Notes: generated by a model not told the origin, from the sequence alone. 64,000 nt of DNA from Sphingomonas ginsenosidimutans (GCF_002374835.1 NZ_NWVD01000001.1:248001-312000), one strand, 5' to 3'; numbered from the stretch's first letter, positions 8,837 through 19,300 are shown. Translations and numbers: made by a program.

Positions 8837-9907
8837 TCAGGCCGCGAGCGCCGCGCGCGCGACCAGCGGCTGCCACCAGCCCTCGTTCGCCAGATACCAG
8901 GCGAGCGTCTCGGCAAAGCCCTGCGGGAAGTCGCGCGCCGGTTCGTAGCCCAGCTCGCCGCGGATCTTCGTCTCGTCGATCGCGTAGCGGCGATCATGCC
9001 CCTTGCGGTCGGTGACGTAGGTCTTCAGGTCGGCGGTGGGGCGGCCCTGCGCGGCGGGGGCGTTCGGGAAACGCTGTGCCAGCGACGGATCGGCGGCGAA
9101 GGCGGCGTCGATCCCGCGGCAGATTTCCTCCACCACCTGGATGTTGGGCAGTTCCTGCCCGCCGCCCACGTTATAGGTCTCGCCAATGCGGCCGTTGCGC
9201 AGGATCAGCTCGATCCCCCGGCAATGATCCTCGACATGCAGCCAGTCGCGTACGTTCATCCCGTCGCCGTAGATCGGCAGCGGCTTGCCCGACAGCGCGT
9301 TGAGCGTGAACAGCGGGATCAGCTTTTCCGGGAATTGGTACGGGCCGTAATTGTTCGAACAATTGCTGGTCGTCGTCTCCAGCCCGTAGGTGTGGTGATA
9401 GGCACGCACCAGATGGTCGGACCCGGCCTTCGACGCCGAATAGGGCGAATTGGGTTGGTAGGGGGTCGTCTCGCTGAACGCCGGATCGTTCGGCTCCAGC
9501 GATCCGTATACCTCGTCGGTGGACACGTGGTGGAAACGGTGCGGGGTGCCGGTGCCGCGATCCAGCCACGCGGCCTTCGCCGCCTTCAGCAGGCTGTGGG
9601 TCCCGACGACATTGGTGGTGACGAAGGCATCGGGGCCGGTGATCGAGCGGTCGACATGGCTTTCGGCGGCGAAGTGGACGATCGTGTCGACGGCGTGATC
9701 GTCGATCAGCCGGCTGACCAGTGCGGTGTCGCAGATGTCGCCTTCGACCAGTTCGACCCCGTCCAGCCCGTCGAGGTTCGCGGGGTTGCCGGCATAGGTC
9801 AGCGCATCGAGCACCACGATGCTGTCCTGCGGCGACACGCGCCGCCAGTGGTGGACGAAGTTCGCTCCGATGAAGCCGGCACCGCCGGTGACGATCAGGT
9901 TGGCCAT
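8837..9907 (-). CDS. rmlB: dTDP-glucose 4,6-dehydratase
   Basis: This 356-aa short-chain dehydrogenase makes dTDP-4-keto-6-deoxyglucose, the second step of dTDP-L-rhamnose synthesis. The N-terminal VTGGAGFIGANFVHHW binds NAD, STDEVYGSL carries the active-site Asp-Glu pair, and YSASKAGSDH contains the catalytic Tyr and Lys. Length and motifs match RmlB throughout. An AGGAG ribosome site precedes the ATG. It is separated from rmlD by the O-acyltransferase gene (2 bp gap), an order different from the usual contiguous rmlABCD block. Confidence 0.96.
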   Translation of the reverse strand: MANLIVTGGAGFIGANFVHHWRRVSPQDSIVVLDALTYAGNPANLDGLDGVELVEGDICDTALVSRLIDDHAVDTIVHFAAESHVDRSITGPDAFVTTNVVGTHSLLKAAKAAWLDRGTGTPHRFHHVSTDEVYGSLEPNDPAFSETTPYQPNSPYSASKAGSDHLVRAYHHTYGLETTTSNCSNNYGPYQFPEKLIPLFTLNALSGKPLPIYGDGMNVRDWLHVEDHCRGIELILRNGRIGETYNVGGGQELPNIQVVEEICRGIDAAFAADPSLAQRFPNAPAAQGRPTADLKTYVTDRKGHDRRYAIDETKIRGELGYEPARDFPQGFAETLAWYLANEGWWQPLVARAALAA

Positions 9908-9909
9908 GA

Positions 9910-12003
9910 TTACTCCTGTGGGCGTGTGACGGCCGGCAGCGCCGGGCGGGTGTCGTTGACGGGTGTGTGGGCAGGCGCGGCGGCCAGTTCGCGGCGCAGC
10001 AGCGGCACCAGCCGCTCGTTGCCCGCGCCGCTCAGATGATCGGTGTCGAAATACAGCGGCTTACCGTTGAGATAGGCGGGGCAGACGGGACCGGCGCACA
10101 GCCCAGGGATCGGATCCCACAGCCGCACCCCCGGCACCGCCGCCGCGATCTGCGCCAGCGCGGCATGCGCGAAGGCGGAGCGGTGCAGCACGGTCGTGCG
10201 GTCGACACGGTCGCCGTGCGCGCAATAGGCGCTGGTGCGGTTGAACCAGTCGGCGCAGCGGAAGGCGGCGGTCGGCATCGTCGGCTTCGGCCCTTCCAGC
10301 ACCACCGCCAGACCGGCGGCGCGCCATCGGCGCAGCCGCGCGATCGCATCGGCACGCAACTGCGCCTCGATCGCCGGGTCGCGGCGGGCGGGGGCGGGGA
10401 CGTCGCCCCAGATGTCGCGTTCGCGCGGGGTGTAATAGGCTGATACCAGCAGCGTGTCGCCGGGGCGCATCGCCTGCTGCAACGCATCGACCGCGGCGGC
10501 GTCGAACGCGGTGCACGATGGGGTCACATCGTCGGGCAGGATCGGCAGCAGCTTGCACCCGCCCTTGGTCATGATCGTTACGGGGCGGCGATCCTGCGCC
10601 GCGATCGTCGCGGCCAGACGGATGTAGGCGCCGGCGTGCGAATCGCCGACGATGAACAGGCGCGCGTCGGTTGCGGCGGGGCAGGCGGGCGTCAGCGTGA
10701 CGCGCGTCCCGCCCGCCATGGTGCTGGCGTCCTGCCGCACCGCGCAGCCCGGCGCGCCGGGGCGGGCGACATAGGGGCTCCACACCGCGGCGTCGTTCGA
10801 CGCGGCGAGGCCGACGCGCGGCTTGGCCACCATCGCGCCCAGGACAACGGCGCCGATCAGCGCCCCCGCCACGCCGTAAGCGGCGAAGAAGCGCAGCGGC
10901 GGCAGGCGGTTGAGCAGCCCGCTGTAGCGCAACGGCCGCTCGACCAGCCGGTAGCTGAGGATCGCCAGCAGCAGCATCGCGGCACCCGCGATCGCTCTCA
11001 GTGCGATGGCGTCCAGTCCGACCGTCCAGCGCATCAGGACGATGACGCCCCAGTGCCACAGGTACAGCGAGTAGCTGATGAGGCCGATCGCGGTCAGCAG
11101 CCGCCACGACAGCAGCCTCGCGGCCCAGCCGTCACCGCGCTGCCACGCGAGCAGCAGCAGCACCGCCGTCGCCGCGCACGGCAGCACCGCGCCCGGGAAG
11201 GGGAAGGCGCGCGGCGAGGTGGCGACGAAGGCATAGCCGAGCGCCAGCAGCGCCGCGCCCGCGACCACGCTTTCGACCGCGCGATGCCGCGCCAGCGTCG
11301 CGCCCGCGCGCCGCGCCGCGCCGTCGTGATAGCGCAGCAGGAACCCGAGCCCCAATTCCCAAAAGCGCGCCGGCAGCATGTAGAAGGCCGCCGCCGGCGC
11401 GCGCACGGTCAGCACCGCGGCGCAGGCGAGCGAGGCAATGCACGCCGCCCACATCAGCGCCACCGCCAGCCCGCGTCGCGGGCCGGGCGCGCAGATCAGC
11501 AGGAAATAGGAGAACAGCGGGAAGATGAGGTAATATTGCTCCTCCACCGCCAGCGACCAGGTATGGGTGAAGGTGTTGAACTCGGTCGCTGCGGCGAAAT
11601 AATCGCCCGACTTCCACAGCAGCACGAAATTGCTGGCGCCGAACAGCGATGCGGCGCCGGTGATCTCGATGAAGCGGCTGACCTCCGCGGTGGGGATGAA
11701 CAGCACTCCCAGGATGCCGATCACCAGCACATAGACGAAGATCGCCGGCAGGATGCGCAGGAAGCGCCGCCGGTAGAACCACAGGAAATAGTCCCGGAAC
11801 GACGTGGCACGCGCGCCAATCACCGAATGGGCGACGACGAACCCCGAGATGACGAAGAAGACGTCGACCCCGACGAAGCCGCCCGGCAGCCAGGCGGCGT
11901 CGAGGTGGAACAGCACCACCGACAGGACCGCCAGCGCGCGCAGGCCGCCGATCGCGTCGATATGACCGACGGCGGCGCGGGCCGGGCGCTCGCCGGCGGT
12001 CAT
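9910..12003 (-). CDS. OafA-type O-acyltransferase with C-terminal SGNH domain
   Basis: The 697-aa protein joins two domains. Residues about 10-375 form an acyltransferase-3 membrane domain with about ten segments; it begins HIDAIGGLRALAVLSVVLFH and has the GVDVFFVISGF signature. Residues about 420-680 form a periplasmic SGNH hydrolase-like domain, with IVGDSHAG as the serine block and DTDHLSGAG as the Asp-His block. Such fusions acetylate surface polysaccharides in the periplasm. The gene sits between rmlD (1 bp gap) and rmlB (2 bp gap), so it is co-expressed with rhamnose synthesis. It and the hexapeptide enzyme give the locus two independent acylation activities. Confidence 0.9.
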   Translation of the reverse strand: MTAGERPARAAVGHIDAIGGLRALAVLSVVLFHLDAAWLPGGFVGVDVFFVISGFVVAHSVIGARATSFRDYFLWFYRRRFLRILPAIFVYVLVIGILGVLFIPTAEVSRFIEITGAASLFGASNFVLLWKSGDYFAAATEFNTFTHTWSLAVEEQYYLIFPLFSYFLLICAPGPRRGLAVALMWAACIASLACAAVLTVRAPAAAFYMLPARFWELGLGFLLRYHDGAARRAGATLARHRAVESVVAGAALLALGYAFVATSPRAFPFPGAVLPCAATAVLLLLAWQRGDGWAARLLSWRLLTAIGLISYSLYLWHWGVIVLMRWTVGLDAIALRAIAGAAMLLLAILSYRLVERPLRYSGLLNRLPPLRFFAAYGVAGALIGAVVLGAMVAKPRVGLAASNDAAVWSPYVARPGAPGCAVRQDASTMAGGTRVTLTPACPAATDARLFIVGDSHAGAYIRLAATIAAQDRRPVTIMTKGGCKLLPILPDDVTPSCTAFDAAAVDALQQAMRPGDTLLVSAYYTPRERDIWGDVPAPARRDPAIEAQLRADAIARLRRWRAAGLAVVLEGPKPTMPTAAFRCADWFNRTSAYCAHGDRVDRTTVLHRSAFAHAALAQIAAAVPGVRLWDPIPGLCAGPVCPAYLNGKPLYFDTDHLSGAGNERLVPLLRRELAAAPAHTPVNDTRPALPAVTRPQE

Positions 12004-12004
12004 C

Positions 12005-12862
12005 TCAGCCTTCCCCCGCGATCGCGGCGATCATCGTGCGCAGATTGGCGCGCCAGTGCGGGGTGGGGCCGCCCAGCGCGGTGAAGGTGCTGGTCTTGTC
12101 GAGCACCGAATAATGCGGGCGCACCGCGGGCATCGGATAGTCGGCGGTGGCGATCGGCACGACCGGGACCGCGCGATCGAGCAGGCCCGCGGCCAGCCCC
12201 TCTTCCTGGATGGCGACGGCGAAATCGTACCAGCTGGCGGCGCCAGCATCGGTGTAGTGATGCGTGCCGGTCACGCCCTTGTCGGCGAGCGTCCATAGCG
12301 CGGCGGCGAGGCCGGGGGCGTAGGTGGGGGTGCCGATCTGGTCGGCGACGACGCGGACCTCGGGCCGTTCGGCCATCACGCGCAGCATCGTGCGAACGAA
12401 ATTGCCGCCGGTCGGCGCATAGACCCAGGCGGTACGCACGATCAGCGCACCGGCGCCCGCCAACTGCTCGCCCGCCAGCTTGGTGCGGCCATAAGCGCTG
12501 AGCGGCGCGGTCGGCGCGTCGGGGGCGTAGGGAACGCCCGCGCGCCCGTCGAACACGAAATCGGTGGAGACATGGACGAAGCGGGCATCATGCGCGCGCG
12601 CCGCGTCGGACAGGATGCCGGTCGCGGTCGCGTTGACCGCATGGGCCGCATCCTCGTCGCTTTCCGCCTTGTCCACCGCGGTATAGGCGGCGGCGTTGAG
12701 AATGACGTCCGGGCGCTCCGCCGCGACCAGCGCGTCCACCGCCGCGCGATCGGTGATGTCGAGCGTGTCGCGATCGTGGAGGACGAGCGTGGTGCCCACG
12801 GGCGCGCTGGCGGCCAGGCCACGTCCCAGCTGGCCGTGCGCGCCGGTGATCAGCGCCTTCAT
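12005..12862 (-). CDS. rmlD: dTDP-4-dehydrorhamnose reductase
   Basis: The 285-aa enzyme performs the last step to dTDP-L-rhamnose. It has the Rossmann motif TGAHGQLGRGL near the start, STDFVFDG, and a YGRTKLAGE segment with the catalytic Tyr-X3-Lys. RTAWVYAPTGGNFV is the RmlD-specific signature. The ATG at 12862 overlaps the rmlC stop by 4 bp; a longer upstream-open frame was rejected because it runs through rmlC in another frame. Length and motifs are normal for the family. Confidence 0.95.
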   Translation of the reverse strand: MKALITGAHGQLGRGLAASAPVGTTLVLHDRDTLDITDRAAVDALVAAERPDVILNAAAYTAVDKAESDEDAAHAVNATATGILSDAARAHDARFVHVSTDFVFDGRAGVPYAPDAPTAPLSAYGRTKLAGEQLAGAGALIVRTAWVYAPTGGNFVRTMLRVMAERPEVRVVADQIGTPTYAPGLAAALWTLADKGVTGTHHYTDAGAASWYDFAVAIQEEGLAAGLLDRAVPVVPIATADYPMPAVRPHYSVLDKTSTFTALGGPTPHWRANLRTMIAAIAGEG

Positions 12863-13404
12863 GCGAAACCCTCGATCTCGGCCAGCGGCTTGCCGACCTT
12901 GTCCTTGCCCGACAGCTGCGGCTCGATCCCCTCCAGCGGCCAGTCGATGCCCAGCGCGGGGTCGTTCCACAGCAGCGAATGTTCCGCCGACGGATCGTAG
13001 AGCGCGGTGCATTTGTAGAGGAAGTCGGTGCCGTCCTCCAGGCTGACGAAGCCGTGCGCGAAGCCCGGCGGCACCCAGAACATCCGCTTGTTTGCGGCCG
13101 ACAGCTCGACGCCCACCCACTTGCCGAAATGCGGGGAGGAGCGGCGCACATCGACCGCCACGTCCCACACGCGCCCGGCCGCGACGCGGACCAGCTTGCC
13201 CTGCGGATTGGGGTTCTGGAAATGCAGCCCGCGCAGCACGCCACGCGCCGAGCGGCTGTGGTTGTCCTGCACGAACGCCACGTCCAGCCCGATCGCGCGG
13301 AACGTGTCGGCGTTCCAGCTTTCCATGAAGAAGCCGCGGTCGTCGCCGAAGACCTTCGGCTCCAGGATCAGCGGCCCCGGAATCGCCGTCTCGATCACGT
13401 TCAT
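12859..13404 (-). CDS. rmlC: dTDP-4-dehydrorhamnose 3,5-epimerase
   Basis: The 181-aa cupin-fold epimerase has the family block [11 protein letters not shown], the substrate-binding [17 protein letters not shown] containing the catalytic histidine, and [13 protein letters not shown]. It epimerises C3 and C5 of the 4-keto sugar made by RmlB. The start at 13404 overlaps the rmlA stop by 4 bp (ATGA) and begins the conserved N-terminus [10 protein letters not shown]; a frame open from 13518 was rejected. Gene order A-C-D is retained here, with rmlB displaced downstream. Confidence 0.95.
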   Translation of the reverse strand: MNVIETAIPGPLILEPKVFGDDRGFFMESWNADTFRAIGLDVAFVQDNHSRSARGVLRGLHFQNPNPQGKLVRVAAGRVWDVAVDVRRSSPHFGKWVGVELSAANKRMFWVPPGFAHGFVSLEDGTDFLYKCTALYDPSAEHSLLWNDPALGIDWPLEGIEPQLSGKDKVGKPLAEIEGFA

Positions 13405-14285
13405 GCGCGCGCGCCCCGGCCCTGCAGCAGCCCCAGCAGATATTCGCCATAGCCGCTCTTGCGCAGCGGCGCGGCCAGCCGTTCGAGCTGCGCATCGTCG
13501 ATGAAGCCGCGGCGCCAAGCGATCTCCTCGGGACAGCAGATCTTCAGCCCCTGCCGGTCCTCGGTGATCTGGACATATTGCGCGGCGTCGAGCAGCGAGG
13601 CGTGCGTGCCGGTATCGAGCCAGGCATAGCCGCGGCCCATGATCTCGACCGAGAGCGTGCCGGCCTCCAGATACAGGCGGTTGAGATCGGTGATCTCCAG
13701 CTCGCCGCGCGGCGACGGCTTCAGGTCGCGCGCCAGTTCCACCGCCTTGCCGTCGTAGAAATACAGGCCGGTGACCGCGTAGTTCGACTTCGGCACCGGC
13801 GGCTTTTCCTCGATCGTCTCGGCGCGCCCGTCGGCGTCGAAGGAGACGACGCCATAGGCGGTCGCGTCCTTGACATAATAGCCGAACACGGTCGCGCCAT
13901 CGTCGCGCGCGCTGGCGCGGCTGAGCAGATCGACCAGCCCGTGGCCGTAGAAGATGTTGTCGCCCAGCACGAGCGCGGAGGGCGAGTCGCCGACGAAATC
14001 GGCGCCGATGTGATAGGCCTGCGCCAGGCCCGCGGGTTCGGGCTGGACGGCATAGTGAAGTTCGATGCCCAGCTCGCTGCCGTCGCCCAGCAGCGCGCGG
14101 AACGCCGCCTGATCGTGCGGGGTGGTGATGATCATGATCTCGCGGATGCCCGACAGCAGCAGCGTCGACAGCGGATAATAGATCATCGGCTTGTCATAGA
14201 CGGGCATCAGCTGCTTGGAGACGCCCTTGGTCAGGGGATACAGGCGCGTGCCCGAACCGCCCGCCAGAATGATGCCCTTGCGCAC
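13401..14285 (-). CDS. rmlA: Glucose-1-phosphate thymidylyltransferase
   Basis: The 294-aa nucleotidyltransferase makes dTDP-glucose from dTTP and glucose-1-phosphate. The N-terminus [18 protein letters not shown] is the nucleotide-binding signature, followed by [27 protein letters not shown] and IEEKP are also in place. A GTG start at 14285 is preferred: it has GAGGTG 6 nt upstream and gives the usual family length. It is the first gene of the minus-strand rml operon, so the operon promoter should lie in the 170 bp between here and 14457. Confidence 0.95.
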   Translation of the reverse strand: MRKGIILAGGSGTRLYPLTKGVSKQLMPVYDKPMIYYPLSTLLLSGIREIMIITTPHDQAAFRALLGDGSELGIELHYAVQPEPAGLAQAYHIGADFVGDSPSALVLGDNIFYGHGLVDLLSRASARDDGATVFGYYVKDATAYGVVSFDADGRAETIEEKPPVPKSNYAVTGLYFYDGKAVELARDLKPSPRGELEITDLNRLYLEAGTLSVEIMGRGYAWLDTGTHASLLDAAQYVQITEDRQGLKICCPEEIAWRRGFIDDAQLERLAAPLRKSGYGEYLLGLLQGRGARA

Positions 14286-14417
14286 AACGATCACCTCATA
14301 CCCAGTATGAAGGCTCTCTAGGCGGTTGATGCGGCGCAAACAACGCCCGTGGGCGTCGGTTTTGTGCAATGCAGCGTCATCGAGGGACGATGCGCGCCGC
14401 CGATGCGATATGTCGAG

Positions 14418-14448
14418 GGCGGCGACCCCCGCGATCGGGGCCGCCGCC
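14418..14448 (-). terminator. GC-rich hairpin downstream of the SGNH gene
   Basis: A near-perfect stem (GGCGGCGACCCC pairing with the GGGGCCGCCGCC side, one mismatch) lies directly after the stop of the SGNH-like gene and before the rmlA leader. No T-run follows, so it may be a weak or Rho-assisted terminator separating that gene pair from the rml operon. Confidence 0.4.
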
Positions 14449-14456
14449 GAATCGGC

Positions 14457-15647
14457 CTAGCGCTGGATCGGGCGCAGCCAGGCGGTGACCGCGGCGGCGA
14501 GATGCCCGCCTGCCGCTACCGCGCCACGCGCGTTAAGGTGGATATTGTCCTGCCCGCCGTCCTTGGCGAAATGCGCGCCGCCCGCGGCCATGTCGCCGGT
14601 CGACCCCATCAACTGATAGAGGTTTGGCCCGAGCCGGATCTGCGTCGGCGAGAAACCGCCGCCCCCGGTCAGGAAGGCGTAGGAAGAGGCGAGCGCGGCG
14701 GCCAGCGTGTCGTAGCCGGCGACGTTGTTGCCGCTGGGGTTGTAGACGGATAGGCCGAGGTGCACGGTATAGCCGCGGTTGGCCAAGAAGGACGCGATGC
14801 TGTTGATCGCGCCCTGATACTGGCCGCTGGTCAGCCCGGTGTCCGACTGGCCGTTGCACAGGATCACGATCCGTTCGCGCGCGGTGCGCACCCGGCCCAT
14901 CTCCTCGTGGCAGCGGCGCAGGATGCCGAACGGGTCGAACCCCGCGCGCGTCTCGGTACAGGCGCCCGGCCCGTAGCCGAAGCCGAGATAGCTGGTCGAT
15001 GCGCTGACGCAGGTCCACACCGCCGATCCGTCGGACACGGTGCCGCCCACCGACGCCCCCGAAAAGTCCGGCGCGGTCGCGGCGGTGGCATGGCTGCCGA
15101 TTTCGCGGATGAAATCCAGGTTCTGGTTCACCCCCGTATCGCCCGGCAGGAACGTGCCCTGGTGGAAGGCGTAGGCGCGCCGCCCGGTCGTGCACACGAA
15201 CAGCTTGCCCGCCGCGACGCCATAATCGCCGGCATAGCCGCGGTCGCCGGGCACATCCGCGACGCGCTGCTGCCGGACGCCCTGCGACCGCCAGGCGGCG
15301 ATGTCCAGGATCTGCCCGGCGGCATCGCGCAGCATCGACATGCTGCCGATCGAGGCGTTGACGATCTGCGGATCGTAGCCGGCGTCGAACAGATCGTCAT
15401 AGAGGCGGAAATGATAGCCGCCGGTCAGCGCGCCCGCCGGCCCGACCGGGTAGCGGATCGCCGGATTGCGCTGGCTGGCGAAGGCATTGGGCCAGGCGGT
15501 GCGCGACGCGACCCCGCCGATCGCCTCGGCAGGCGATACCTGCCCGCGTTCGTTCGACTGGCCGAGCACTGCCAGCGCGATCGGCACGCGCGGCCGCTCG
15601 GTCCACGCACGGGCGGCCAGCCCGCGCGCGATGACGTCGGCGCTCAT
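14457..15647 (-). CDS. SGNH-hydrolase-like protein with phage-tail-like insert
   Basis: The 396-aa protein has an N-terminal VLGQSNERG block, matching the serine block of SGNH and sialate-acetylesterase-like enzymes. A late GGQDNIHLNARG segment (about residue 371) could supply the Asp/His block. In the middle, GGTVSDGSAVWTCVSAS resembles the short beta repeats of phage tail-fibre proteins. There is no signal peptide. It could deacetylate a glycan, but a virion-type tail-spike origin is equally plausible. Its start overlaps the stop of the 145-aa gene by 4 bp. It is not a recognisable member of a characterised exopolysaccharide enzyme family. Confidence 0.6.
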   Translation of the reverse strand: MSADVIARGLAARAWTERPRVPIALAVLGQSNERGQVSPAEAIGGVASRTAWPNAFASQRNPAIRYPVGPAGALTGGYHFRLYDDLFDAGYDPQIVNASIGSMSMLRDAAGQILDIAAWRSQGVRQQRVADVPGDRGYAGDYGVAAGKLFVCTTGRRAYAFHQGTFLPGDTGVNQNLDFIREIGSHATAATAPDFSGASVGGTVSDGSAVWTCVSASTSYLGFGYGPGACTETRAGFDPFGILRRCHEEMGRVRTARERIVILCNGQSDTGLTSGQYQGAINSIASFLANRGYTVHLGLSVYNPSGNNVAGYDTLAAALASSYAFLTGGGGFSPTQIRLGPNLYQLMGSTGDMAAGGAHFAKDGGQDNIHLNARGAVAAGGHLAAAVTAWLRPIQR

Positions 15648-16081
15648 TGCGTCACCCGGTACGACAGCGTGCCCGACGTCACGGCGATGTCGAGGTAATA
15701 GGTCGCGCCCGCGACGCTTTCCTCCGCCACCGGTTCGTTGCAATTGCCCTGGAAACTGCCCCAGCCGCTGCCGCCGATCGTCATCGGCAGGCGGGTGGTG
15801 CCGCCGTCGGTGGAGCGCAGCAGCTTGACCGTGCCCGTCCAGCTTCCCATCAGCGTCAACCATATCGGGCGCCCCAGCGCGGGCGCGAACGGCCCGGCCA
15901 ACGTCGCGGCGGACGCGGTGCCGGCGACCGGGGCGGTGGTGGCTGCCCCCTGCCACGCAACGGCGGTCACCGGCAGCGGATGGTCGGGATCGACGGGGGT
16001 CGCCCCGGTACCGATCGCGCCGAAACTGACGCCCAGCGCGGGCACGAAGCCCGCCGGCGCCTCGATGGATGCCATCGTCAT
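15644..16081 (-). CDS. Beta-rich protein of unknown function, phage-structural character
   Basis: The 145-aa protein has no signal peptide. PDHPLPVTAVA and the beta-strand pattern from GRPIWLTLMGSWTGTVKLLR to the end resemble small structural or tail-associated phage proteins; I do not know a function. The ATG at 16081 was chosen because an AGGAG site lies 7 nt upstream; an earlier ATG at 16105 lacks one. The 4-bp overlap with the SGNH-like gene makes a two-gene unit that diverges from the large RTX protein gene. Possibly a domesticated phage module or a carbohydrate-binding partner of the esterase. Confidence 0.6.
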   Translation of the reverse strand: MTMASIEAPAGFVPALGVSFGAIGTGATPVDPDHPLPVTAVAWQGAATTAPVAGTASAATLAGPFAPALGRPIWLTLMGSWTGTVKLLRSTDGGTTRLPMTIGGSGWGSFQGNCNEPVAEESVAGATYYLDIAVTSGTLSYRVTQ

Positions 16082-16311
16082 CGCACATCTCCTGTTGTTC
16101 GCCATATGTTCTTAATCGCGATCGGGCGATGTAGGACAGGGGCGGGATCGCGGCGGGTCGCGGCCCGGCGCTGTGGGGCATGTCGACCTTTGTCGCAGGG
16201 GGTCTAACGGCTGCTTAACCACCCCCCACAGCCCTTTGGTAAATCCATAAAACTAAACGGAACTTCATCACGGTCGACCGCGCGATCGTGGGTTTACGGG
16301 AAGCTTGTCTG
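16082..16311. promoter_or_regulatory. Divergent intergenic region with inverted repeat
   Basis: This 230-bp gap separates the phage-like pair (minus) from the large secreted protein (plus) and must hold both promoters. A perfect 9-bp inverted repeat, GCTGTGGGG at 16170-16178 and CCCCACAGC at 16224-16232, brackets 45 nt. An AT-rich tract (TTGGTAAATCCATAAAAC) follows at about 16235-16252. No confident -35/-10 pair could be assigned. Confidence 0.4.
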
Positions 16312-19300
16312 GTGGCGATCACGCATAATCTGTCGATCAAGGTGTCGGGGACCGAAGCATCGGGGAAGCCGGCATTCTCGGTGTTCGTCAACGGGGTGGC
16401 GGTCGCCACCAATGTCGAGGTCGGTGCCGACTACCGCCTTGGGCAGTGGAACACCTTCACCTTTTCGTATCAGAGCGATTCGGCGAACGACGATATCCGT
16501 ATCGTCTACGCCAACGATCATCACGATTCGGCCACGGGACAGGATCGCAACCTGTACATCAACGAACTCGCGCTCGACGGCCGCACGTTCCAGGCCGCGC
16601 TGGCGACGGGGGCGAACGCGCATCTGGGCTATCAGGCCGGGCTGACGTCGGCGGCGCTGTTCTCGAACGGGTCGCTGTCCTTCTCGACATCGCAGTTCAT
16701 GACGTCGACGCCGGGCGCGCTCCAATATCTCGGCATCGCCTATTCGGGCGCGGAATTCACCACCAACCAGCTGGCCGACTGGCACCTGCCGGTGGTGTTC
16801 CCGACCGACGCGAACCTCGATTATTACGCCAGCAAGGGCATGAACATCCTGCGCCTGCCGATCCTGTGGGAGCAGCTGCAGCCCACCAAGGGCGGCGCGT
16901 TCGACCAAGCGTATATCGACCGCATCACCCACGTCATCGATTATGCCGCGACCAAGGGCATGACGATCGTCGTCGACGTCCATAATTTCGGCCGCGCCTA
17001 TGGCGAGCTGATCGGCGGGCCGGTGGTCACCAACGCCGATTTCGCGGCGATGTGGGGCGCGCTGGGCGGTGCGCTGAAGGATCGCGGCAACGTCATGCTC
17101 GGGCTGATGAACGAGCCGAACGAGCAGACCCCGGCCGACTGGCTGGCGTCCGCCAATGCGGCCATCGCGGCGATCCGCGCGGCGGGCGCGGCGCAGACGA
17201 TCCTGGTCGCCGGTTCCGCATGGGACGGCGCGTACAACTGGCTGACCAGCGGCAATGCCGCCACGATCGGCAAGGGCGTGGTCGATCCGCTCGACAAATA
17301 TGCGTTCGAGGTCCACCAGTATCTCGATCTCACCGCCTCGGGCGGGGTCGCCACCCCGGTCAGCGCCGATATCGGCGTGCAGCGGCTGCAGGCGATCACG
17401 CAATGGGCGCTGCAGAACAACCAGAAGCTGTTCCTGGGCGAATTCGGCGTCGGCACCGACGCCACCAGCCTGTCCGCCCTGGACAAGATGCTGACCTATA
17501 TGGCGCAGCACGCCGATGCGTGGCTGGGCGGCACGTACTGGGCGGCGGGCAACAACAATTACTTCTCGATCGACCCGGTCGGCGGCAGCGACCGGCCGCA
17601 GATGAACCTGCTGGAGAAATATGCGCCGGCCCCGATCACCGCGATCGAGAATGCGACCGCGGTCACCTACACCTCCGGCAACACCACTTATTATGCCGAC
17701 GGGTCTGTCGAGGTACGCTCGTTCCAGTCCGACGGCACGCTGCGCGGCAAGACGATCACCCATGTCAACGGGTCGAAGGAGACGTACGCGCTCAACATTG
17801 TCGGGCAGGCCTATACCACCGAATACAGCACCTTCGACGCAAAGGGCGCGCTGATATCGCTCACCCGCACCCAGGCCGACGGCAAGATGGTGTTCGGCAA
17901 GACGGTGAATAACGCGCTCGGGCGCACCACCTCGGACCAGTACAACACCGCCGGTCTGCTGACGACGCGCACGATCGAACAGCCCGGCGTGGTCGAGACC
18001 AAGAACTACGCCGCCGACGGCTTCACACTGTTGCGCCACATCGTCCAGCAGACCGGCGGCCTGAAGGACGTGTGGATCTACGGCATCACCGGCCAGACCT
18101 ATACCCAGGCGCATGAGCAATATGCCGCCAACGGCACGCTCACCTCGCTGACGCGGATGCGGGCCGACAACAGCCTGGTCTTCACCAAGACGGTGGACCT
18201 GGCGACCGGCGCGGTCGCCACCGGATCGTACAGCAACGCCGGCGTGCTGACCTCGATGCTGATCGTGCAAGGTGCGGAGACGACGCAGAAGACCTATGCT
18301 GCCGATGGCGCGACCGTGACGCGCAGCATCCTGAACCACGCCGACGGATCGAAGGAAGTGTGGTATTACGGGCAGACCGACCCGAATTACCGCACCGTTC
18401 ACGAAACCTACAACGCCGCCGGCGCGATGGTGTCGGTGGAGCGGCTGCGCGGCGATGGCAGCCTCTATTACTCGCGCGACGTGCTGTCCGACGGAAAGGT
18501 CGTCACCGTCACCAACAGCTTTACCACGGACGGGCTGCTGACCACGTCGGTGATCGGCCGGTCGGATGGCAGCATCACAACGAAGACCTTCGCCAGCGAC
18601 GGGATCGCGCTGTTGCAGGACGTGACCACCACCGCCGATGGTGCGCGCGAGGTGCATCTGTACGGCGTCACGGGCGCCGCCTACACCGCCACCGGCGGCG
18701 CAAAGGCGGACGTGCTGGTTGGCGGCGCGGGGAACGACACGCTGACCGGCGGTGGCGGCAACGACACGCTGACAGGCGGTGCGGGCGTCGACACCTTCGT
18801 GTTCGCACGCGGATCGGGCAACGACACGATCACCGATTTCGGGCGCAACGGCGAGGCGGACAAGCTGGACCTGTCGGCCTATCTCACCGCCGGGCTGCGC
18901 CCGACCGTCGCCGCCAGCGGGTTGGACACGCTGCTGACCTTCACCACCGGTGAGACTATCCGGCTGACCGCGGTCGATCCGGCGCGGCTGACCGCGACCG
19001 CCACCGGCTATACCTTCACCGCGCCGGTCGCCTCGCGGCCGATCACGCTGCCCGGCGTCGTCGATTCGGCGCTGGGCACGGTGGGCGGCGTGGTCGGCGG
19101 GATCGTCACTACGCCCGTCTCCGTGGCGCTCGACCTGCGTGCGCAGAATGCGGGGCAGGCGTGGAGCTTCACCTCGGCCGCCGGGGTCAACCGCTTCGAG
19201 GTGCGCGCGGGGGATCACTGGTCGGGCGACGGCACCGCCGGCAAGGAGCGCAGCGAAACCTATGCGACCGCCAAGCTGGACCTGGGCAAGACCTATCATC

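Noticed and set aside
7180..10039. Long plus-strand frames opposite the GT4 and rmlB genes
   Set aside because: They are shadows of clear minus-strand enzymes and have no motifs or ribosome sites.
14457..16081. An intact prophage or gene-transfer-agent cluster
   Set aside because: Only two genes have tail-like character; no capsid, terminase, integrase or attachment site was seen around them.
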